Below, in pieces: positions 5,626 through 12,441 of a DNA stretch of 14,034 nucleotides. The translations under genes were made by a program, and so were the position numbers. How positions within the stretch are numbered: the stretch's first letter is position 1; the number at the start of each line of letters is the position of its first letter. The DNA is from Flavobacteriales bacterium UBA2426 (GTDB lineage: Bacteria; Bacteroidota; Bacteroidia; Flavobacteriales_F; PHOS-HE28), in assembly GCA_002342985.1 (NCBI GenBank), contig DDRC01000152.1, positions 1-14,034 on the forward strand, in the 5' to 3' direction. Below the pieces are notes generated by a model. The model was not told the DNA's origin and made no database searches. It saw only the letters and a program-made list of their open reading frames with translations.

Positions 5626-6618
5626 ATGATCGCGCTCACCGACGGCCACGGCCGCACGCACCGCAGCCTGCGCATCAGCATCGTGGACAAGTGCGACCTG
5701 CGCTGCACCTACTGCATGCCAGAGGACCAGCACTTCCTGAAGCAGGAGGAACTGATGACGCGGGAGGAGATCGCCACCATCGCCCGGCTGTTCGTGGAGC
5801 GGTACGGCGTGAACAAGATCAGGCTCACGGGAGGCGAGCCCTTGGTGCGACCGGATGCCGTGGACATCGTACGTGACATGGCACAGCTCGGCGCATCGCT
5901 GGGCCTTACCACCAACGCGCTCAGTCTGCACAAGCACCTGGATGGCCTGGTCGATGCGGGATTGCAGGGCCTCAACATAAGCCTTGACTCCTTCGATGCC
6001 GAGCGCTTCAAGAGGATCACGCGACGCGACGGCTTCGGCACGGTCTGGAGCAATATCCGCTCAGCGTTGGAGCGCGGCTTGCGGGTGAAGGTGAACATGG
6101 TGGTCATGCGCGACGTGAACGATGACGAGATCCTGCGCTTCGTTGAGCTGACGCGCGACAGCGACATCCATGTGCGCTTCATCGAGTTCATGCCCTTCGC
6201 CGGCAACCACTGGGGCCGCGAGCGCGTGTACACCTACGCCGAGATGCTGGGCCACATCGGCAGCGTGCACAGCTTCGAGAAGCTGGACGACGACCCGCAC
6301 AGCACGGCCAAGGCCTACCGCGTGCCCGGCTGGAAAGGCACCTTCGCGGTGATCAGCACGGTGACCGAGCCCTTTTGCGGCAGCTGCGACCGCCTGCGCC
6401 TGACAGCCGAAGGCAAGATGCGCAACTGCCTCTTCGCGCGGGAGGAGACGGACCTGCTCTCAGCGTTGCGGAACGGCGATGACATCGCCCCGTTGATCGA
6501 GGCGAACGTGCTGGCGAAGCATGCGATGCTGGGTGGCTTGCCGCAATTCAAGCCGGAGAAGCAGGAAGAGGTGCTGCACGACCTGAGCGCGAGGCCCATG
6601 GTGAGCATCGGCGGATGA
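5626..6618 (+). CDS. moaA: GTP 3',8-cyclase MoaA (radical SAM, molybdenum cofactor)
   Basis: MoaA converts GTP to (8S)-3',8-cyclo-7,8-dihydroguanosine 5'-triphosphate, the first step of molybdopterin synthesis. The 330-residue product has the normal length. The N-terminal radical-SAM 4Fe-4S motif is C23-x3-C27-x2-C30 (CDLRCTYC), preceded by RSLRISIVDK. The SAM-binding LTGGEPL follows, then TTNALSL and LNISLDS. The second cluster site is three Cys in EPFCGSCDRLRLTAEG...NC, which also holds the conserved Arg residues next to the cluster. The protein ends in the functional Gly-Gly. No other moa/moe gene is in the window, but fdhD is 1.2 kb away on the other strand. The gene converges on a delta-60 repeat gene with only 7 bp between the stop codons. 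Confidence 0.97.
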   Translation: MIALTDGHGRTHRSLRISIVDKCDLRCTYCMPEDQHFLKQEELMTREEIATIARLFVERYGVNKIRLTGGEPLVRPDAVDIVRDMAQLGASLGLTTNALSLHKHLDGLVDAGLQGLNISLDSFDAERFKRITRRDGFGTVWSNIRSALERGLRVKVNMVVMRDVNDDEILRFVELTRDSDIHVRFIEFMPFAGNHWGRERVYTYAEMLGHIGSVHSFEKLDDDPHSTAKAYRVPGWKGTFAVISTVTEPFCGSCDRLRLTAEGKMRNCLFAREETDLLSALRNGDDIAPLIEANVLAKHAMLGGLPQFKPEKQEEVLHDLSARPMVSIGG

Positions 6619-6626
6619 AGTTCCGC
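6611..6626 (+). terminator. Small inverted repeat across the convergent stops of moaA and the delta-60 gene
   Basis: GCGGA (6611-6615) and TCCGC (6622-6626) are 5-bp arms around 6 nt, and the moaA stop codon lies in the loop. With both stops 7 bp apart it could act in either direction, but it is short and has no T-tract. Confidence 0.2.
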
Positions 6627-8029
6627 TATTCCCGCAGGAAAGGCACCGACTGCCCATCATCCGTGCGAAGGATGTAGCTGCCTGGAGCCAATACGGCAAC
6701 ATCCAACGCGGTGCTTCGCGTGAATGCCTGAACCTCGCGCCCTCGCGCATCAACAATGGTTCCTGAAGCAGCAACCGGGAGCATGAGCAGGGAGGTGGTT
6801 GGATTCGGCCACGCCAACAGCTGCCTTGCCGGGTTCGGGCCCTCGCTCACATCCAGGAACCCGCCGCTCTCCAATCGCGCCATGTTATTGCGCAGCGTTT
6901 CGTCGAACTGGGAGTACAGGCCGCCGATGATGAGCTTGCCATCGGCTTGCAAGGCGATGTCGTAGATGCCGTTGTCGAGTCCGAATGCACCGGGTATGGA
7001 GCCGTAGGTCTCATCCAAGGTGCCATCGGGATTCACGCGCGCCACATCGCGGACCACCACATCGTTATAGGAATCGAAGAAACCGCCGAGCAGGATGCGC
7101 CCATCGGCTTGCAGCGCCAGCGCGAGCACGAAGCTGTCGGGGCCGGTGCCCGTGCTGAAGCCCGTATCCAAGGAGCCATCGGGGTTCACGCGCGCGAAAC
7201 GCGGAGTCGAGGTGCCATTGTAGTTCGTGAAGTTGCCCGCAATCACGAGCTTGCCATCCGGTTGCCGTACCATGTCGTCGATATCGCCGTTCGTGGCGCC
7301 CGTGCCGGGATTGAAGGAGGCATCCAGGCTGCCATCGGCATTCAAGCGCGCGATGCAGCTGCGCGCGGTGCCATTGTAGCTGCTGAACTGACCGGCGATG
7401 ACGATGCGACCGTCGGGCTGCAGCGCGAAGGCGTTCACCGTCTTCGCCGCGCCGGTGGTGGCCAGTCCGGTGCCGGGATTGAAGCTGAGGTCCTGGCTGC
7501 CGTCGGCATTGAGCCGGGTGATGCCTGAACGCGGCAGTCCGTTGAATGAATCGAAATTGCCGCCTACCAGGATCCGGCCATCGGGCTGCACGGCGATGGA
7601 AAGGACCAGCCAATCGGCGCCGGAGCCAGGCGTGAATCCGCTATCCAGGCTGCCATCGGCATTCAACCGTGCGATCATCCCACTTGATGTCCCATTGAAG
7701 GTGTTGAAGTGCCCGCCGACCAGGATCCTCCCATCGGCTTGAACAGCGATGGCGAACACGGCGAATTGCGGCCCTGAGCCCGGATCGAAGGTGGCATCGA
7801 GGCTGCCGTCGGCATTCAGCCGGGCGATCCTGTTTCGCGGCGTGCCGGCCACCTGCGTGAAATCGCCGGCGATGAGCACCTTGCCATCGGCCTGCACGGC
7901 GGTGACGAGCACACGATTATTCGGCCCGGCGCCGGGATCGAAAGTGGGATCGACCGTGCCCGGCTGGGCATTCACCGATAGGTGGAAGAGCAGCGCGGCG
8001 CTTAGGAGAGCAGCAGGAAGGAGCTTCAT
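6626..8029 (-). CDS. Secreted delta-60 repeat protein with T9SS type A sorting domain
   Basis: The 467-residue product begins MKLLPAALLSAALLF, a signal peptide probably cleaved near NAQ (about residue 22). An in-frame ATG at 8065 would put residues ahead of the signal peptide and is rejected. Seven units of about 52 residues follow, each built on 'Q.DGRILVGG.F..(F/Y)NG......ARLNADGSLD..F.PG', the delta-60 repeat. Seven such beta-rich units could form a seven-bladed propeller (inference). The last ~65 residues begin WPNPTTS and end GSYILRTDDGQSVPFLRE, a classical T9SS type A C-terminal sorting domain, so the protein should be exported through the outer membrane and anchored or released. It lies 150 bp downstream of the nucleoid-associated protein gene and has its own promoter candidate. 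The binding target is unknown. Confidence 0.93.
   Translation of the reverse strand: MKLLPAALLSAALLFHLSVNAQPGTVDPTFDPGAGPNNRVLVTAVQADGKVLIAGDFTQVAGTPRNRIARLNADGSLDATFDPGSGPQFAVFAIAVQADGRILVGGHFNTFNGTSSGMIARLNADGSLDSGFTPGSGADWLVLSIAVQPDGRILVGGNFDSFNGLPRSGITRLNADGSQDLSFNPGTGLATTGAAKTVNAFALQPDGRIVIAGQFSSYNGTARSCIARLNADGSLDASFNPGTGATNGDIDDMVRQPDGKLVIAGNFTNYNGTSTPRFARVNPDGSLDTGFSTGTGPDSFVLALALQADGRILLGGFFDSYNDVVVRDVARVNPDGTLDETYGSIPGAFGLDNGIYDIALQADGKLIIGGLYSQFDETLRNNMARLESGGFLDVSEGPNPARQLLAWPNPTTSLLMLPVAASGTIVDARGREVQAFTRSTALDVAVLAPGSYILRTDDGQSVPFLRE
6855..7960 (-). repeat. Seven tandem delta-60 repeats (coding)
   Basis: About 7 imperfect units of roughly 155 bp, visible as recurring 'tgccatcggcattcag' (coding ADGS / LNADGS) and 'ccatcgg(c/g)ttgca' (coding QADG / QPDG) on the + strand. 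Units are diverged and therefore old, with no identical copies. The limits are approximate. Confidence 0.8.
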
Positions 8030-8084
8030 GGTCGCATCGTTGGCCAGGCGCGTTGTGCGGTGCATGCGCTGGCTCAGGTGCGGT

Positions 8085-8115
8085 CAAAGCAATGGGCGCC
8101 ATGCGCCCGAATCAA
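8085..8115 (-). promoter_or_regulatory. Bacteroidota-type promoter for the 467-residue delta-60 gene, with palindrome in spacer
   Basis: On the minus strand TTG (8113-8115), a 20-bp spacer and TTGCTTTG (8085-8092) fit the Bacteroidota TTG-N17-23-TAnnTTTG pattern with one mismatch, 55 bp before the ATG. Inside the spacer GGGCGC (8094-8099) and GCGCCC (8103-8108) form a perfect 6-bp-arm inverted repeat around CAT, well placed for an operator. It may instead be a remnant terminator of the gene upstream. Confidence 0.45.
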
Positions 8116-8179
8116 TATAACCTTCGTTAGCGGTGCCGCCTCAACGACCCTCCGCGCGCATGGTGCCCGGCCTTGCGCA

Positions 8180-9199
8180 TCACAGCTCCTGCTCGTAGTA
8201 GATCTTGTAGAACTTCCGGCCGTTCTCGTCAACGCCGCGCTCGATCTTGTTGCGATCGCCGTGGATGTAGATGTGGAAGTCCTTGTCGAGCTTGAGCACG
8301 CTCTTGAACACGCGGGCCTGCTTCTTCACGGCATCGGCGCTGATGGCGAAGCGCTCATCGAGGTCCACCGCCCGCTCCTCCTGGAACCGGCTGCCGAAGC
8401 GCTCGAAGGAGCCGGCCACTTCATCGTTCTGGAACACCTCGCGCGCGAAGGAGCCCCGGTCGTACTCCGTGTTCTCCTTGAAGTACTGCACTGAGCGGTT
8501 CAGCAGGTCGATCTGATCGGTCTTGGGGATCTCGTAGTCCTGGGGGAGCTGCTCGGTGATGAAGGCGCGCGTCATCTCGAGCACGTTGCGCGTGCTGTTC
8601 ACATGATCGCGCTTGGCGCGGAGCCCGATGAAGGCCTGCTGCCAATAGGGCTGGCGCGGATCATCGTCGATCACGAAGAGCGTGGGCGCCTCCGCCGTGA
8701 AGACCACGAGCAACGCTTGGTCCGGTTTGCGCCCGCCGAGCCCGCGCTTCAGCTGCATGGCCAAGGCCTCTCCTTCGGCCTTGCTCTCGATGAAGACCTC
8801 CTTCTCATCGAACTTGAGGATGCCGAGCGCATCGTGCACCGCGCCGCCGAGCTCAACACCATTGAAGCACGCCACGAACAGGTCGCCGCTGCGCGCCTCA
8901 TGGGCGTTGGCCACATCGATGAGGTGCTTGGCGATGGCGCGCGAGACGCCCACGAGGTCCTTGCCCTTCGCCGCCTTCGCGCAGAGGCCTTCAAGGATGT
9001 TCGCTTCGCCCTCCCGGCCGGCGAACTCACTGGTCTGCACCACGTTCGCGAAGGGCTTCAGGAAGAGCTTCCGCAGGAACTCCTGCTCCTCGGGCCCCTG
9101 GAGCACCGCGCTGTAGTCGCTGAGGATGCTAGGCGCCCCTTCCGTGCCGATGCGATGGAGCACGAACTCCTCCACCATGGCCTCCTTGCCGTTGATCAT
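8180..9199 (-). CDS. 37-kDa nucleoid-associated protein (NdpA/YejK-like, NA37 family)
   Basis: The 339-residue soluble product matches the NA37 (YejK/NdpA) nucleoid-associated family in length and pattern. It has an N-terminal MINGKEAMVEEFVLHRIG, a central SRAIAKHLIDVANAHEARSGDLFVACF segment typical of the Bacteroidota branch, an acidic-basic second half, and a C-terminal DFHIYIHGDRNKIERG followed by FYKIYYEQEL. E. coli YejK is a nucleoid protein of poorly defined role. ATG 9199 is the only sensible start. The gene is the middle of three minus-strand genes between two delta-60 repeat genes and starts 50 bp after the larger one. A GC hairpin and a -7-like box lie in that gap, so it may be transcribed separately. 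The link to its neighbours is only positional. Confidence 0.85.
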   Translation of the reverse strand: MINGKEAMVEEFVLHRIGTEGAPSILSDYSAVLQGPEEQEFLRKLFLKPFANVVQTSEFAGREGEANILEGLCAKAAKGKDLVGVSRAIAKHLIDVANAHEARSGDLFVACFNGVELGGAVHDALGILKFDEKEVFIESKAEGEALAMQLKRGLGGRKPDQALLVVFTAEAPTLFVIDDDPRQPYWQQAFIGLRAKRDHVNSTRNVLEMTRAFITEQLPQDYEIPKTDQIDLLNRSVQYFKENTEYDRGSFAREVFQNDEVAGSFERFGSRFQEERAVDLDERFAISADAVKKQARVFKSVLKLDKDFHIYIHGDRNKIERGVDENGRKFYKIYYEQEL

Positions 9200-9203
9200 G
9201 CGG

Positions 9204-9211
9204 CGAAAGTA
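9204..9211 (-). promoter_or_regulatory. Possible -7 element for the NA37 gene, directly before the start codon
   Basis: On the minus strand TACTTTCG matches TAnnTTTG with one mismatch and ends 4 bp before the ATG at 9199. No TTG -33 element is seen at normal spacing. Confidence 0.25.
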
Positions 9212-9213
9212 CC

Positions 9214-9229
9214 TGCCCGACGGCGGGCA
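9214..9229 (-). terminator. GC hairpin between the large delta-60 gene and the NA37 gene
   Basis: TGCCCG (9214-9219) and CGGGCA (9224-9229) form perfect 6-bp arms around a 4-nt loop, 20 bp after the stop of the 1024-residue gene. No T-tract follows on the minus strand. Its position against the -7-like box at 9204-9211 also suits an operator. Confidence 0.4.
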
Positions 9230-9249
9230 TTCCGCTCAGGCATGCGCAC

Positions 9250-12200
9250 CTACGGAAGCTGCGCGGCTCTTATGCTGGTCGGAACGCTCCCGCCGATGTT
9301 CACCAGGATGGGATCCCGGTCGTTGGACTCGCCCACGTACTTCACCAGGCCATCCAGGTTGATGTCCTCCCGCGCATAGCCCGTGACGACATTCGTCGGG
9401 ACGTTGCCACCGATCGCCACCAGCACCGGGTCGCGGTCATTGCCTTCACCTACATACTTGATCACGCCATCGCTATCGGCATCGCCGGCCCACAGCATGC
9501 GCTTCCCGCCCACTTCCTTCTGCGCAGCGGTGCCGAACGTGCCGTAGTTCGGTCCTGTGAAGTCGATGGGGATGGCCTGTGAACCCAGGAACAGCGGTGC
9601 CTCGCTCATGATACCAAGGTGATTCCGATGCCGCACGGCGAGGAAATACTGCCCCATGGGCGTGCCGAGGAAGCGCAAAGGGCTGCTGCCATCCATATCG
9701 GCGATCCACCCATCGGCGCGCAGCAGCCCACTGCGCGTGGCCACGATCTGTGCCGGGTCCTGCGCATCGCGGAGCTCCACCAGCACCCAGTCGATGATGG
9801 CGCCGGCGCCCTGCATCTGCATGACCGCTGCCGAGGTGGACTCGCTGCCGCCGCGCACATGCAGGAAGCCCAGCCCACGGTAGGGCTCCGTCAATGGCAA
9901 CTGGGCCCTGGGGATCAACGGCGCCATCCCTCCTTCCCCATCGAAGGCATCCGCGTCGAACGCGCCCTCCAGCATCACCCGCGCACTGATCAGGACACTT
10001 GCCCCCGAACCGATCCGTGCGACCCGGTTGCGTCCATGCCCATCGTACATGTGGAACTCACCGAGGCAGACCACCTGGCCGTTGGGCTGAAGCTCCATAG
10101 CAACCACCGCCCCAGTGCCAGGGACACCACCGTTCGATGAGGCGTTATTCATGCGGAAGCCGCTACCTTGATCGAAGCTGTCATCCACGGACCCATCCGC
10201 ATGGAGGCAGATAATGCCATGTGCAGGATGGCCGTCATAGGCCTGAAAGGCTCCGCCGATGAGAATCCGACCGTCTGGATAGCGCACCATGCATTCCGGC
10301 GTGATCGGGAACCCTGAACCTGCATTGAATCCGGGGTCCATTGCCGCATTGGGCAGGAGCTTGGCGATGCGCGGCGCCTGCATCCCTCGATAGCTCGAGA
10401 AATCACCCACGCAAACGATGGTTCCATCAGGGTTCACCACCATTTCGCGCACCGGTCCGTCGAAACCACTCAGGGGGTCAAAGGCAGGGTCCACGCCACC
10501 GTCGACGTTGATCCGCACAATACGATTCCGCGAAAGGCCATTGGCCGAGGTGAACTCGCCACCGATGTAGACACCGCCGCCAGGGGCCTCAGCCATGCAA
10601 TACAGCTCGCCGGGACTGAAGAGGGTCGTGAGATAAGTCACGTCCATCGACAGATCAGGCATGAGCCGCTTCACGAAAGGGCCTTCAAGAGACAGGCCGG
10701 AATACACCGTACGACCACTCGCTTGGCGCACGATCAGTCCGAAATACCCATTGGAGCCCGCGACCGGCAAGACGGTACCGGTGCTCTCCTTGAGGATCAG
10801 GAGCGTTTCCCCAAGACCACCTCCCGGGCACATCGTGGAGAACACACCGCTGAGGAGCAGCGTGTCGCCACCAAATGACTCGATGCCGCTGAACTCCCCG
10901 GTGGTCTGTCCATGCCTGAAAAAGCCCGGGTCGATGTCACCATCCAGTGTCAAGCGCAGCATGTTCGGATGAAACGCGCCATTGAATGATGTCAAAGGCC
11001 AATATGCGCCGTCACGCGCGGCCATGACAACACGGCCTGCAGAGTCCAGAGTCATCTGCACATGGTCCGGAAGACGATTCAATCCGGAACCGGCGCGGAA
11101 CGAATCATCCATGGTGAGGTCATTGTTCAGGCGGAACAAGCCGTCCAGGAGGATGTACATGCTCCCGTCCGGCCCAACAGCTGCCTTGCTCGTGGCGAAT
11201 AGGGTGCCGCAGTACAGCTGGTAGAACCACGATTCATAGCCGCCGAAGTACCCGTGCAGCCTGGCCCCGCTGGTTCCATTCACTTTCCGCAGATCACCCC
11301 GGCTCCACGCGGTGAGCACGTTGGCAGCCGCATCGTAATGGAGCCCGACAGCTTCTTGGTTGAACGTTGCAGGGGTCTCGGAGGATGCCATGTTGAAAGC
11401 GGGGTCTCGCTGACCGCTCCATAACAACTTGATGGGTGCAAGTGATGGGGAACCGTTGAATTCCGAGAACAGGCCTCCGATGTAAGCCGAGCCCCCCGCA
11501 CCGACAACGATATCAGTGACGACCGAGCTTGGACCAATACCCAAGGAGCCATTGTTGTAATCCGGATCGACGGCGCCATTCGGCAACAGCCGAGCAAGAT
11601 GTGAACGCGGTGCCGCTTGGACGAATGTGAAATCCCCGCCGATAAGCACACGCCCATCCGTCTGCACGGCGATGGCCCGTACATTGGCATTGGGTCCTGC
11701 ACCCGTGCTGAAAGATGGATCAAGGGATCCATCGGCGAACAAGCGAAGGACACGGTTGGCGGGTTGCCCATTGAATGTGGTGAAGTTGCCTCCCAGCAGT
11801 ATGCGGCCATCCGGTTGCAAGGCTGCCTCGAAGACGGTGCCGCCCGTACCTGCCCCTACTGTGAACGTCCCGTCAAGTGAACCATCCGGATTAAGCCGTG
11901 CGACACCCTTCCGCGGTTGTCCTTGACAGGTCAGAAATGCGCCACCGACAAGTATCCTCCCATCAGGCTGGAGCACGATTGTCTCGACTGCTCCGTCGAA
12001 GCCTGTTCCAACTGAGAAGCTGGCATCGGCAGTGCCATCGGTGTTCAAACGCGCGATACCCGGACGAAGAACAGGGTCCTCTATGCCGGAAGCTCCCCCC
12101 GTGAATAGTCCTCCTACAAGCAGTTTCCCATCAGGCTGAACAGCCAGCACGCGAACACCCTCGCCTGGAAATGCATCCTGTTGTCCTTGATCGGACCATC

Positions 12201-12324
12201 GCAACCCATCCATCCGCCCCATGCCCTGATCCGTGGGATTGAAGGATGGATCGAACACCCCATCCTGTGCGGATGCCGTGACGGAGAGCAGGCCTATGGC
12301 GAGAGCAGCAGTCGGGATGCGCAT
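9250..12324 (-). CDS. Large secreted delta-60 repeat protein with hemagglutinin/dockerin-like C-terminus
   Basis: The 1024-residue product starts with a signal peptide (MRIPTAALAIGLLSVTASAQ, cleavage about residue 19-20). About 13 delta-60 units follow, roughly to residue 775. Units 1-4 and 10-13 keep 'QPDGRILVGG.F' and 'ARL..DGS.D..F..G(S/A)G'; units 5-9 are degraded, with aromatic-rich insertions. After the repeats comes a module often annotated as 'hemagglutinin' in Bacteroidota, recognised by LPLTEPYRGLGFLHV, IIDWVLVELRDA, VRHRNHLGIMSEAPL and LWAGDAD. The last 78 residues (947-1024) hold two dockerin-like repeats, GDADSDGVIKYVGEGNDRDP and DINLDGLVKYVGESNDRDP. The end is RAAQLP. There is no standard T9SS PNP-type sorting domain. 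It is probably a surface or extracellular protein; ligand unknown. It is paralogous to the 467-residue protein at 6626-8029 in its repeats, not in its C-terminus. Confidence 0.92.
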   Translation of the reverse strand: MRIPTAALAIGLLSVTASAQDGVFDPSFNPTDQGMGRMDGLRWSDQGQQDAFPGEGVRVLAVQPDGKLLVGGLFTGGASGIEDPVLRPGIARLNTDGTADASFSVGTGFDGAVETIVLQPDGRILVGGAFLTCQGQPRKGVARLNPDGSLDGTFTVGAGTGGTVFEAALQPDGRILLGGNFTTFNGQPANRVLRLFADGSLDPSFSTGAGPNANVRAIAVQTDGRVLIGGDFTFVQAAPRSHLARLLPNGAVDPDYNNGSLGIGPSSVVTDIVVGAGGSAYIGGLFSEFNGSPSLAPIKLLWSGQRDPAFNMASSETPATFNQEAVGLHYDAAANVLTAWSRGDLRKVNGTSGARLHGYFGGYESWFYQLYCGTLFATSKAAVGPDGSMYILLDGLFRLNNDLTMDDSFRAGSGLNRLPDHVQMTLDSAGRVVMAARDGAYWPLTSFNGAFHPNMLRLTLDGDIDPGFFRHGQTTGEFSGIESFGGDTLLLSGVFSTMCPGGGLGETLLILKESTGTVLPVAGSNGYFGLIVRQASGRTVYSGLSLEGPFVKRLMPDLSMDVTYLTTLFSPGELYCMAEAPGGGVYIGGEFTSANGLSRNRIVRINVDGGVDPAFDPLSGFDGPVREMVVNPDGTIVCVGDFSSYRGMQAPRIAKLLPNAAMDPGFNAGSGFPITPECMVRYPDGRILIGGAFQAYDGHPAHGIICLHADGSVDDSFDQGSGFRMNNASSNGGVPGTGAVVAMELQPNGQVVCLGEFHMYDGHGRNRVARIGSGASVLISARVMLEGAFDADAFDGEGGMAPLIPRAQLPLTEPYRGLGFLHVRGGSESTSAAVMQMQGAGAIIDWVLVELRDAQDPAQIVATRSGLLRADGWIADMDGSSPLRFLGTPMGQYFLAVRHRNHLGIMSEAPLFLGSQAIPIDFTGPNYGTFGTAAQKEVGGKRMLWAGDADSDGVIKYVGEGNDRDPVLVAIGGNVPTNVVTGYAREDINLDGLVKYVGESNDRDPILVNIGGSVPTSIRAAQLP
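9290..9487 (-). repeat. Duplicated dockerin-like 'NDRDP' motif (coding)
   Basis: Two units of about 40 codons (approximately 9402-9487 and 9290-9366). Each has a DxDxDG or DxNxDG loop resembling an EF-hand/dockerin calcium site, then V/IKYVGE.NDRDP and an IGG.VPT tail. Confidence 0.8.
10010..12265 (-). repeat. About 13 tandem delta-60 repeats (coding)
   Basis: Imperfect units of roughly 150-165 bp. The first four and last four match the consensus well, while the central block (about 10580-11520) is diverged and unit borders there are uncertain. Confidence 0.7.
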
Positions 12325-12378
12325 GGCACGATGTCTTTATTGGGCAAACCTCCCCTGGAGGCGCATCGGGGCATCCGT

Positions 12379-12388
12379 GTTCTAGAAC
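12379..12388. promoter_or_regulatory. Palindrome in divergent intergenic region
   Basis: GTTCTAGAAC is a perfect 10-bp palindrome in the 117-bp gap between the start codons of the large delta-60 gene and the GEVED gene. It could bind a dimeric regulator, but 10 bp alone is weak evidence. The gap also holds GAGGTTTG on the minus strand (one mismatch to TAnnTTTG) upstream of the delta-60 gene. Confidence 0.25.
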
Positions 12389-12441
12389 TCCGCCGCAGCC
12401 CCTCCGGGCGCCCCTTCCTTCGCGCACCACACCGAGCAACC

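Noticed and set aside
5568..5708. N-terminal extension of blc to 5708
   Set aside because: It would place the signal peptide and lipobox internally and overlap the moaA coding region by about 80 bp.
6855..7960. Regularly spaced similar DNA segments resembling a direct-repeat array
   Set aside because: They are in-frame coding repeats of about 52 codons with diverged sequence, not CRISPR repeats with unique spacers.
9250..9500. Standard T9SS sorting domain on the 1024-residue protein
   Set aside because: No PNP motif or typical strand-G-Y ending is present; the end is the NDRDP repeat pair and RAAQLP.
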